DNA from: Oscheius dolichura
Lineage: Eukaryota > Nematoda > Chromadorea > Rhabditida > Rhabditidae
Assembly (NCBI GenBank): GCA_932521035.1
Contig: OW051495.1
Span: 496,001 to 560,000 of the forward strand
Length of the DNA stretch: 64,000 nt
Reading direction: 5' to 3'
Under the pieces are notes generated by a model that made no database searches, was not told where the DNA came from, and saw only the letters and a list, made by a program, of their open reading frames with translations. The translations under genes and the position numbers were made by a program. Of the stretch, positions 1-10,186 are shown piece after piece. The first letter of the stretch is position 1, and every line of letters starts with the position of its first letter.

Positions 1-442
1 CGCGTCTCTCCCAACTTTTCACTAATTACGGCCCAAAAACATCACTTTTTGGCCTTTCTAAAAGAGCGGGAAATGATCAAAAATTGCCCCCATTCCAGCT
101 GTTCGTTTCTATTGTCTTTGTTGCTATTTAGAGGCCGTGGGAACCATCACTCGGGGTCGCAAGCACTTGAAAACTGGGACGGAGACGGGAACAAACGCAG
201 TTGGACCAGGGCGTTTTCCTCTCCGGGCCACCTGTGTTTTTTCTTGAGTACAGAGGCCCGTTTGAGACCACTTCTTACGTGGGAGACAATCCCCCCCGAA
301 AGTGGATTGGAATTCGGCAAATTCGAGGGACTGGAATCGAGAGATTAGGGGGAGATGAGGGTCCAATGTTTTACAAGGTTTTACATGTCAAGACGGCCTC
401 GTAGCGTAATGGATAATATTTTAAGAAAAAAGATAACACTCA

Positions 443-709
443 TTCTACTTTTGTAGAGAGCAATATACACTCTTCTACCAACAATTGTAGGAACACATGA
501 AAAATAGAAACAAAAAAAGTTACAACCCTTCTACCATTTTGTAGAGAGAAGTAATCGAAGCGAGATCTAGGCAAGGGATCTCTCAACTCCAAGGAATGAG
601 CCGACAGTTTAGCACTGGCTACACCCAGAGATTGGCCGGAAAAGTTTCAAAAAATCTCTACAAGGTCGTAGAGATTGACTCAAAAAATCTCTACAACGTT
701 GTAGAGATT
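443..709. repeat. CTCTAC/GTAGAG palindrome cluster
   Basis: Five imperfect palindromes of the form TCTACNNNNNGTAGA at about 443..463, 473..497, 528..548, 651..674 and 685..709. The last two are the most perfect (ATCTCTACAACGTTGTAGAGAT is symmetric). Confidence 0.7.
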
Positions 710-765
710 ATTCTCCGAGGGTCGGGGGTTCGATCCCTCCAAGTGGTCAAACGTTTTTGCTTTTT
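700..765 (+). repeat. tRNA-like unit
   Basis: B-box-like GGGTTCGATCCCTCC is followed after 10 nt by GTTTTTGCTTTTTG, a likely Pol III stop. A paired palindrome block lies immediately upstream. No complete cloverleaf. Confidence 0.5.
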
Positions 766-930
766 GTCCTGAGTATTCTGAAGTGTAGTCGCATGTTTTC
801 CGTGCGGGACCCGTTCGTGGCGGGACCCTCGGCTATTTGTACTTTTCTATAGAGGCTCGGTATACTGATGCAGGCGTGCATCAGGACACGTCCCCTCTGT
901 AGAAATGAGATCGGGCTTTTTGTTTTTTTG

Positions 931-1273
931 TTTGATACTTTTCTATGTTCCTGAATGCTTATCTTATCAAGTTCAACCAACTTGAAATGTTTTTCGCAGT
1001 GAGGCCCGTTCGTGGTGGGACCCGAGCCCAGAAGTCGACGGTTCCGGTCCTCCTTCGACCAATTTCTTTTGCTTTGTCTATTGAGCATTTTTGTATCGTT
1101 GTAACATGTTTTCGCTGCGAGAGAGAGGTTCTACGAGAGGGGGACCCAACGGAAGGGCAGACTCCATGAAGGGGGGATTCTACGGGTGAGAGGGACGCGG
1201 GGGAAGAAGATTCTACGGGAGATCCGAGTCACACGTCCAGCGCAGCCCCACAAAGGGGGGCGTAGCAGCTGGT
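931..1273 (+). repeat. Dispersed repeat P, copy 1
   Basis: Similar over about 340 nt to 25082..25412. Shared blocks include GACCCGTTCGTGGTGGGACC-type sequence, GATTCTACGGGTGAGA, ACACGTCCAGCGCAGCCCCA and GGGGGGCGTAGCAGCTGGT at the end. Non-coding in all frames. Confidence 0.85.
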
Positions 1274-1638
1274 ATCAGCATTAAAGGGACAGTATGACCG
1301 TTTTTGCTACAGTACCCCGAGTTTTCAAAACTATCATGAATTTTGTTGTAATTGGTCTTGTTTTGTACAGCTAATTTTGCTTATCAAGATGGACTATTTT
1401 GTTTTTCATGAAAACACCGTAATCGGGAGAAAATGCAGTCAAATGGGCGCGTAAACAGCGCGCGGTTTTATTCCAGGCAACCGGCGTTGCTTGGAGGCTT
1501 AGGATTAAATTCGCAATACAAATTTGAAACTTTATATGCATTTTTCTCGCGAATTTGACATTTTTATAATTTTTAAAATAGATAACTTTGATCAGAAAAA
1601 AATTCTGAACAAGATGAAGCCAACTTCAAAAGACGGCC

Positions 1639-2666
1639 TTTAAAGGGACAGTCTCGCACTAGTTTGGTTGGGCACGAATTACTGTAGAATTTGTCTTTGG
1701 CGCCCCTTTTGGCAATTTGAATTGTATTGAAAACTTATCATTTTGTATTTTCGTATTTTATTCTTTGAAGCATATGATTCGCTAGCTTCTGCTGATCATT
1801 TTGATATAAAGAAATGCAAGAAATTTTGGAAAAAATGAGCGAAAATGATTTTTAGAAAATCGCAGTAAATCTGCTCCATCTCATCGTACCCCAAATGGGG
1901 TATGTTCGCACCTATGCGAGACTGTCCCTTTAAAGGGACAATAGCGCAGGTTTCGAATTTACCGTATCCGACGGTAAATTTCAGAGTACGTGTAAACATC
2001 ATGCACGAAACTTATCGAAAATTCACGATTTTCGATGTAATAATAATTTTTTTTGATTGCTGACATTAATATTATCTGCTTTTTATTGCAATAAAATAAG
2101 CACATCATGACGAGCATTTTGACATATGAACGATCAAATAATTCGTCAAAAATCAGTTTGTTATTCAAAATCGTCAGTTTTGGTGCATTTTCCGAAAATC
2201 ATATATGCAGCAGGATTCTTGCTATTTTTCCGTTTGTTTTGCACTAATTCGATGATGGCAAAACACGGGGCATCAGAAATGGAAAAGTATGCATAAAACG
2301 CATTTTCGTAATAGTTACCGCAATCAGATGGCGTCGGCGCGCCTAGATTCAAAACCTGCGCTACTGTCCCCTTAAAGGAACAGTCTCGCATAGGTGCGAA
2401 TGTACCCCATTTGGGGTACGATGAGATGGAGCAGATTTACTGCGATTTTCTAAAAATCATTTTCGCTCGTTTTTTCCATAATTTCTTGCATTTCTTTATA
2501 TCAAAATGATCAGCAGAAGCTAGCGAATCATATGCTTCAAAGAATAAAATACGAAAATACAAAATGATAAGTTTTCAATACAATTCAAATTGCCAAAAGA
2601 GGCGCCAAAGACAAATTCTACAGTAATTCGTGCCCAACCAAACTAGTGCGAGACTGTCCCTTTAAA
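1639..2666. mobile_element. Three adjoining miniature inverted-repeat elements
   Basis: 1639..1934 is a 296-bp element with ends TTTAAAGGGACAGTCTCGC and its inverse. About 2366..2666 is the same element inverted (more than 90% matching by eye). Between them about 1929..2370 is a different element with ends TTTAAAGGGACAATAGCGC and GCGCTACTGTCCCCTTAAA. Neighbouring elements share the TTTAAA at their junctions. No transposase frame is present. Confidence 0.8.
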
Positions 2667-2737
2667 CCAGCTAAACAAACAAGCAGATGCTGCCCGAAGC
2701 AGGGCCAGCATCGCCGATGAAATAGCGGATTACAGCT

Positions 2738-2818
2738 TCCCTACCAAATAGTAGAACGGTATACCCGGACAAATGGGCAAAAATCGAACAAAAACTTCTC
2801 TACCATTTGGTAGAACTT
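2738..2818. repeat. Second pair of CTAC/GTAG palindromes
   Basis: CCCTACCAAATAGTAGAAC and TCTCTACCATTTGGTAGAAC, immediately before the tRNA-Arg-like unit at 2832, mirroring the arrangement at 651..765. Confidence 0.65.
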
Positions 2819-2831
2819 GTCAAAACCTCTA

Positions 2832-2906
2832 TTAAACGGTTAGGACTTCGGATGCGAAGATTGTAGGTTCGAGTCCTGCCGTGGTCGAAAGCTTTTTGCT
2901 TTTTCT
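2832..2906 (+). repeat. tRNA-Arg-like unit, 5' part degenerate
   Basis: ACTTCGGATGCGAAG gives an anticodon-like loop TCG, then GGTTCGAGTCC (T arm) and CCGTGGTCG (3' acceptor strand of tRNA-Arg). The 5' acceptor strand and much of the D arm are missing. A GCTTTTTGCTTTTTC tail follows. Confidence 0.6.
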
Positions 2907-3812
2907 CCTAAACGTTTTTCTGATGTTTTCAAGCTGCTATGAATCAACATCCTGCTTTCCTCTCCTCCTCGCCTCCTCCGTGTTTCACCATTCCTCTTTC
3001 CCTCCCGGCTAATCCGTCTACTTATCGCTTTTTCCATGTTCCTTCTCTTCCGCTCAGCGCGCGGCCCTCCGTCTCTCTCTCTCGCTCTCTTCCGGTCAGC
3101 AAAAATTCCGGACAGTGACTCTTTTTCTCTCTGCCTCTCTCTCGCTTTCTTTCCCTAATTTCGATGAGCACAGCTCCGAGAGGGAGAGACGACCAAGTGA
3201 GCGCGAAAAAGCTCACACAAAATGTGGCCGGAGGGCACGCGGATTAGCGCTGGTAGGAGCACTTGTGGCGATGAGCGACGGGAAACGAAAAAGTCAACAG
3301 CGGCAGACAACGGAGACCACACGGTCATGCATTTTTGTTGGGGAAAGAGGGGACCAACAATTTTCAAGCCCTAGACACAGCGGGGAACATGTTCTTCGAC
3401 CCGGGGAGAAGATACGGCTTGTAGCCTTATCAGACTGGCTGTACTTTGACGGGTAAAAGAAGAAAAGAACGGGGGAACCGTCTCGCAAAAAAAAAAAAAC
3501 AACTGTTCAGCTCAAAGAACTCTCAAAGAGTTTGCCTTTTCTCGATAGGTCTAGTCGACCACCGGATTACCCCGGTGGCCTATTCCAAAAATTGTCTCCA
3601 TCACTTCTTTCGAAGGATGAAATGCTCAAGATACCTTGAACACACAGAGGAATCTGGTTCCGGCCGTTGTTGCGCGCCGCGACGGGTCATAGCCGCGCGC
3701 TGCCGAGACTTTACGGGTGCAGGCGCACCGTGCCGCGCGCGCGTCATTTCCTCAAAATTCAACTAAAGCTTGAAAACGTAGAAAAGTGTTCGTAAATGGC
3801 TAAATACTATAC

Positions 3813-4443
3813 CTGAACCATCCGGAAATGGGCAGAGCGGCGAAATATCTTTCCAGGAGGGTCCTGTCCTCAAAATCCTTTTGGGTAACCCAAGGATGGC
3901 CTTTATCCTTCTCCAAATGGGCGGTATACTGGTGGTGTTGTCTGGAAATGATCATTTTTCTATTTTATCCAGGGTTACGGTACTTCAGGGGCATATATAA
4001 CCCAGTTTAGAAGAAGTACAGTATCTTTTTAACCCAAAAAATCCCACCTGTGACTTTTTTGCCACGGCCAGTAGGGAGCAAAGATGGGAGCGTGTGCCAG
4101 GTGTCCACAGAGGTCATTCAACCAGGTGTAGTCGGAAAATGAGCCGTGGCCGCAGTCGTGTCCCACCACGAAAAGGGCACACAGCTGGAAACCCATCAGC
4201 CAGTACCAGGCGAAGAGTCCCAAGACGCCGAAATAGTTCTCAAAGTAGGGGACAGCCAGGTAGAGGCCGGCGATGATGAGGTAGTCCTGGACCAGGTAGC
4301 GGACGGACTTTACCGGGTCTTTGACGAAACAATGAGCTGGGACCACCTTTCGGACATCGTCTACGGTTGGCAGCTTTGGCGGCTCCTGGAAAATTCAAAT
4401 TTTTTAACATCTACAATCCATTTTTTGGGAGAGAAGTTACCAT
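3813..4443 (-). pseudogene. FAT-1/FAT-2-like fatty acid desaturase, 5' exons only
   Basis: Delta-12/omega-3 desaturases are integral ER membrane enzymes that insert double bonds into C18 and C20 acyl chains using two irons held by three histidine boxes. Exon 4385..4048 starts EPPKLPTVDDVRKVVPAHC and contains box 1 (HDCGH, in the context VGHDCGHGSFS) and two membrane segments, and it ends in WQKSH. Exon 3941..3813 supplies box 2 (HRQHH), then KDKGHPWV and PISGWF. The phase across the junction is correct (AG|A = Arg). A start codon at 4443..4441 directly followed by GTAACT could be a one-codon first exon, which is speculative. A normal donor follows at 3812, but nothing between 3812 and 1 on this strand resembles the rest of the family (FWPW, third histidine box, C-terminal half). 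About 200 residues are therefore missing. It may be a truncated duplicate, a misassembly, or a gene continuing past the repeats. The DKGHPWV context resembles FAT-2 more than FAT-1. Confidence 0.8.
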
Positions 4444-6712
4444 GTCGCCTCTGTCCAGAGGCTTTCCAAAAATTAGCCCTCCCTACTTGGCATTCCTCTG
4501 TTCGAGGGCACCAGAGGAGCACCGCAAGCTCGGAAGTTATCCGAACTGCGGGAAAACAGAACAAACTTTGATAAAAATGACTACTATTGATTGATGACTA
4601 TTGATGTCTCCATATCCAGGTGCCGAGTATTTACGAGTGCGGGCGCAGAAAGGAGTTTGGAACATATTTCTTTGTTTATTTCTATTTTTTTGCTCATTTT
4701 TATGAATCAAGTGGCTATTTTATACTATTATCAAGCTTTTGGAAGATCCAAATGCGCCCTTTCCAAGAAAAAAGGAAACTAAACCGTCTATACTGTGTTA
4801 GACAACGAAATTGGGTTAAAAAATAAAGAAATCTATTATTTTGGAAAAGAAATTGCAAAAAAAAGGAAGTAGGAAGTAGTTTTGTGTTTTTTACTAATCA
4901 AATAATTCATAGAGCTGCCAAAGTTTTAGAATTTCAGAAAAAAAACTGTAAACACTTATAGAAAACGAATTTTCATCGTATTATCTCTGTTCCAGCACAA
5001 ATTTCTTTATTTTCATCAATTTTCCGTTGTTCAATAATATGTATCAGCTGTTCTTATACCCCCAGATCTAATCAGTGGCCCCATTTCTTCTTCCCTCCTC
5101 TTAGACAAAGGGAATTTCCCAATTCTGGAAATGCTATCTCTTCCGTCGCCTCTCGCTCTATGATAATCCTTTATCAATCATTTGGGGTTCTTTTCTGTGT
5201 TCGGATAAGAAAGTACATACAATTTTCTATTTTAAAAAAAGTAAAAAGAATCGAAAACGGGCAGAAAGAGTGGAAAATTCGGCTAATTTCCTCAAAATAC
5301 CTAACTGGTTGTATGGTTTGCTTCCTGTTGGCGGTCGTTCCATTGTTTTAGCTTCCAAACTCTAACAAGTCCGAATTTAACTCCTTTGTTTTGAAGCTAT
5401 TGGTTACTTGAAGCACCTCGAGTGAGAATAGAAGCCTCTGCCAAGGTAAATAGAGTATTGAGAACGGGAATAGCTTCTCTGGTCAGAGAAAAGAGAATAA
5501 AGGACGGAAGAGAGGGATCAGGGGTAGGAAATTGATTTACTATCATTCTTTTGTCAATAAAACTGCGGTGTTGTATCAAATAAATTATTACAGCGCTTCT
5601 AATATTTCTCTTTTTTCCAATAGGAACATGCAACAACGAATTTACCATCAATTCAATGATTTTCTATTTTCAAGGTTCATTTTATAGCCAGGACAAAATA
5701 AATAAATAAATAGGAGGAGATTGGCGAATTTTACAAATGTTGTGCATTGATTATGCCTTCAACGGTCAAGGGACAGCTTATTATGGTTTTCTTTATGATC
5801 TCCCTTTTCAATAACAACCGTTTCGAATAACAAACGAAAAAGCGAAAGGAGACAACATGTTGACCCGAAAAAATAGGAAAAGGAAGTGCAAATGGAAAAT
5901 CTAGTATTGTCATTTTTTTGAACTCAATTTATAGCAATTTCAAAAGAAAAAAATCGAAAGGCCAGCTTACACCATGTTCAGACGAATTTACAAACAAAAT
6001 AATGAAATGAATCCCTCCTTCGCACTGAAAATCGCTGAAAAAGTCCTCAAATTGAACTCTACATTTTGAACAACAAGCAACGGTGAGTGTTCTTTGCTGC
6101 CATTCGCCTCCCTCATCTCAAACACCATTCAAACTATTAGCATTATAATAAAGTAAAGAAAAGAAATGAATTGAAAGACATACCACCCGTTCGAGGTTCT
6201 TCTTTTGTCGAATTTGTGTAGCAATAGTCATTGTCGATTAGAGAACAGTGAGACGAGCCGAATCGCCGCCAGTGGTGGTGGAATGCCCGTGGAAAAATGG
6301 CCTGATCGGCTGGGGTTGGCTCGCCGCTGACACGGCACTTTGCCCTTGCCCGCCCCATGTCTATTACGCAGTCCAGTAGAACACAGAAGGAAAGAAAACG
6401 AAGATAACAGAATGAGAGCAGTCTGGTTCCTTTTGTGAAGACTACCGGAGATCATATTCATCAAAGTTGAAGTCAACATTTCTTAGCCTTCCCATTTATT
6501 CCTTTTCTGGTGGTTTTATAAGTCCTTCCAAGGGTCTAATCACTCCAATTTCATAGCTCGACAAAATCTACGTTATATGTAAACGATGCTATACAAACTA
6601 CGCTGCTATACAAACTAACAAAAAGTTTTTACTTCAAAAATAATTTATGTAAACAGAAAAACAATTTTAAGACAAATCAGAATATCAAAGTAATTAATAT
6701 CATATCGCTTCT
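4444..6712. other. Intergenic, no gene seen
   Basis: AT-rich. A GC-richer patch at about 6190..6360 has an open minus-strand frame (starting MGRARAKCRVSGEPTP at 6358) followed by a possible donor GTATGT. No matching exon on either side keeps frame, so I do not call a gene. Confidence 0.5.
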
Positions 6713-9051
6713 TCACATCTTGGCTTGGATGAAGTGCCACTTATCGACGTCATTCGGAAGGGCGCTGGAACTGCTCGCCGGTGCTGCCTTCTGGACGATG
6801 ACCTCAGCTACATCAGACGTAATTTGATGTGCTGCTCCTTCAACTTGGCACTCACTGAAAGTAAATGATTATGATTAAAAAACAAAATGTAAGCGAAGAA
6901 TTGAAACATTACAAAGGAAAAGAACTCACGTGTTCAATTTTGGATCCTTTTCCTTTATCAGAGCCTTCCAGAATTCGTGGGTCTCATCTATGACCTTCTC
7001 AGCGAATTCCCTGTCTTTGAATTGCCCATTGAAGGCAAATTCATTGGCTGGCTTGCCAGCAGGAATCTTGTAAATGCGGAACCACTCAACGCTTGCCTGA
7101 AATGTAAACATAGAAGAAAATGATATAAAACTAGGGAAAATAATTTAAAAAGCAATAACTCACGGCCAGAAGACCAGGGAAGTACGTTTCAACATCGGTG
7201 ATATCGTTGATGTGCTCGGCCACAGGATCCTTGGTATCGATAGCAACGAGTTTCCAGTCAGTTTCTCCTTCGTCAATCAGAGCCAATGTGCCGACTACCT
7301 TCACTCGAAGAACAGATCCACGGGCAGCAACCTTCGAGCCAATTTCAATTACATCAATGGGATCGTTGTCTCCCTTGGCTCCAGTATCAGGCACGACATG
7401 ACCAGGATCTTCCCAAGTCTGAAAATAAGCAATGAGAAGTCAAATAAGTAATTGATAAATAAACGGGATAATAATGAGAATCACCAAAGCTAACCTGAGG
7501 CAAAGCACCATAATTCCAGATGTAGCCTTTATGAGGAAAGATATTATGCACGAATCGGGGAAGGCCTTTCTTCTCGTCCTGTTTAATGGGGGTTAGTGGT
7601 TCTTTTGTAGCCATCTCCATCTTTGCATTGGACCATCGCGGAATTTCTACTATCATGTTGTATATTTTCTTTTCTTTATTTGCCACCAATGGAATATCGT
7701 GCCAGGGACTGATAAGTCCCTGTGGGCCACCTGGAAAGCAAATTATTAGTCAAAAGAATAATAGTGACAAATGATTATAATTCCTCGTAGTTTAAAAAAA
7801 ATGATTTGTAACTGCATAATTATTATAATGTGCCCACTAAATTTATGCAGTAAAATTTTTAAAAAAAACATACGAATGTAAATTCTATAGTCGAGGCTAT
7901 ATAGACTTCCTCTTTCCTCAGCTCGGTATTCTTCCACTTCGGCCATTTTAGTCGGCTTTAGACCAACAGTCCTGAAATATCAAAAATGAATGAACATAAA
8001 CAAGAGCGTGCTTATATATACGGCAAGAGGACGAGTGGGATAATTATAATGTTCACAGTATAGATTTGAGGCAATTAGAGTAATATTCTAGAAATTGCGG
8101 TGAAGGTGGAAAACAACAGACTGTTGTACATCTTCGAGTGTTGCTTGCTAGATTTTGAAAGATAATAAAATAGCAAACGGAAATGTATAAGGTAAACCTT
8201 TGCGGAAGGGCTTTGTTGAAGTAAGAAAGGCAAAGCCGCCACCAGGCCATGGAATTTGAAAAAAGCGAAATGAAATGGATATGAGCTTTAGAAAATCGGA
8301 GTTAATGATAGACTGGAAAAAGCATGCAAAAACTTATTGAAATTCAGTCCGAACAGATGATCAAATACTAGCAAATTCACTAGAAAAATATTAACAAATA
8401 AATAACACACCTAGCTTGGGTTGCAGCGCTTTTGGCCTGTCGGAACATTGAAGCGTCTTGCTGCCGGCTAGTAGAGGCACGAGGGGAGCACAAACGAGAT
8501 CGAGAAGAAGCCGCACAACCCATTGGGAGGCGGCAGAGAGCTAGCATACGCGATGACGTGAGCATATCTAGATATCTTAGGATTCACCCAGTTACTATGG
8601 AAACAGAAGATCATAGAAATGTGGGGATGAACACATTAGCAAGTAACGCATAACATTTTTAGAGGGCCACATTACTATAAAGAAGATGCGTTATCAAAAA
8701 AAGCAACAACTAAGCGGTAACAGCTACTGAGCACATTGCTCCAATATGTAAAAATTAAAAAGTAATAGTCAACCCGTTGCAATCCTTTTCCGTGATGTAT
8801 GAATTTGAGGAAATATGGAGCGAACTAATATAAAGGACGAAAGGATGAGAAATAGCGTAAGAAGTAAGTATATAAGTAAATGTTTGCAAAGAGATCCAGA
8901 GGTAAAGCCATAGAAAAGCATCAAAGCAAAATAAATCTACTCACTTTGGTGGCACAATTATTGGTCTCGGGTCACCAATTGCCATGTTCATAAAAAATAA
9001 AGCTAGAAAGAATAGAAATGCAGCGGCACCGAATACCAATCCGACACGCAT
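6713..9051 (-). CDS. pyp-1: Soluble inorganic pyrophosphatase with alternative first exons
   Basis: Hydrolyses pyrophosphate to two phosphates (family I, Mg-dependent), driving biosynthetic reactions in cytosol and mitochondria. Common exons: 7971..7874, 7730..7495, 7418..7164, 7096..6930 and 6854..6713, with all phases consistent. The internal ATG at 7946 gives a 290-residue protein, close to the yeast length. Diagnostic stretches are SLYSLDYR near the N-terminus, [11 protein letters not shown], the family signature [11 protein letters not shown] in exon 3, [13 protein letters not shown], and the [19 protein letters not shown] region. Three upstream exons all end in the same phase and can splice to 7971: 8250..8198, 8565..8411 and 9051..8945. 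The first two encode Arg/Ser-rich or amphipathic leaders that look mitochondrial. The third encodes a hydrophobic segment ([20 protein letters not shown]). The fused reading frame passes through [11 protein letters not shown] into the common part. The C-terminal exon is lineage-specific in sequence and ends HFIQAKM. Confidence 0.95.
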
Positions 9052-10186
9052 ACTTTTACATTTGATGGTCCATGATCAATCGACTCCCGACAGGTGTGAG
9101 AGGCAGAGGAGGTTGCTCGCTGACTAGTTGCTTATCAGAAGACCTTTACTGTCGCTTGTAGAAGTATACACAATTTTAAAGGTCTTTAGCAAATGTAGAA
9201 AATGCGAACAAAGCAATGCTTGGAAAGAAAAATCGAGAAACGACCAAGTGTGCGCTATGATAAAGACACAGAGGTGAATACATTCTAGCCATACGGGCGC
9301 GATAAAAAAAGCGTAGGTGATTCTGCTTTTATACGAATGAAAGCAATCAGGTTGCGTAAGAATTGCGCAAATAATGTTGAGCAGCTAATTTTATCAATTT
9401 CTTTCCATTTGCAAGATATAGTTCTTTTCCAAAAAATAGGGATACAGTAATTTGCTTCCGTTCGGGACCATTTGGGATCGGAGAACAAAATCGCAAATTT
9501 TGCCTGATTTTCAAGAAAAGCCTGATTACTGTATCCCTATTTTTTGGAAAAGAACTATAGTTGAACGATATCCAATTGTTTTTTTCGATTCTAAAACAAT
9601 TTGAAGCAAAGAGCATTGGCAAATCATAGAAAATTGCTGCGCAAAATGATGAATCACTTCAGAAAATTTTCAATTTGCCTGGTCTATTTCATGCAGCTCT
9701 TTTATCACATTCCATTTATAAGAATACTAGTAGCAAGTGCACAAATAAGCCTAGAAATACACAATATGGGTGACAGCAAATGAACGGGGAAGTGAAAAGA
9801 GAACGAAAATAGGCCACGTTTGAAAAAGTTTACCGTAAAGTCGTTCTCAGCAGAGCAAAATTACAGCTAAACCTTGGAAGCTCTGAGACGAGTTGCTTCA
9901 TTTCTTCTTGTTTTAGCAACCTTTTCTCTACTTTTCTTCGATTTTCTTGTATAGTTTTAGTAGATAAAGGCATAAAGAACACAAGCTATGTGTTAGAAGA
10001 CTAGGATATTCACCCAATAGTCAAAAAATGATCAAAATCAATGCTCTTCAATATTTTGACTCTTCATTGGTTTTCACTAGCTTTCCATCTCAAACAAACG
10101 CGAAATTCGATAAAGCGTACATTTTACAAGCTTTATTATCGTTTCCTAGCAAATAGTTTCTAGTTTCTGGGTAATTTACATCAAAA
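9052..10186. other. Divergent intergenic region between pyp-1 and ccnk-1
   Basis: 1.13 kb between two genes transcribed away from each other, so promoters of both must lie here. Apart from the inverted-repeat element at 9416..9561 no further structure was found. Confidence 0.5.
9416..9561. mobile_element. Miniature inverted-repeat element, 34-bp arms
   Basis: About 34 bp starting TATAGTTCTTTTCCAAAAAA recurs inverted at the other end, with a 75-bp centre. TA at both borders suggests TA target duplication. Confidence 0.75.

Larger units (their letters stand above)
1..3812. other. Repeat-rich region without genes
   Basis: Contains tRNA-like units, palindromes and miniature elements listed separately. 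Frames around 49..404 on both strands are open for up to 99 codons but show no motif or splice structure. 2.9 to 3.5 kb is CT/GA-rich, with overlapping frames of low-complexity Arg/Ser/Glu translation. Confidence 0.6.

Noticed and set aside
49-404. Overlapping open frames on both strands at the left edge
   Set aside because: None shows a motif or splice structure; may be repeat or an edge of an unseen gene.
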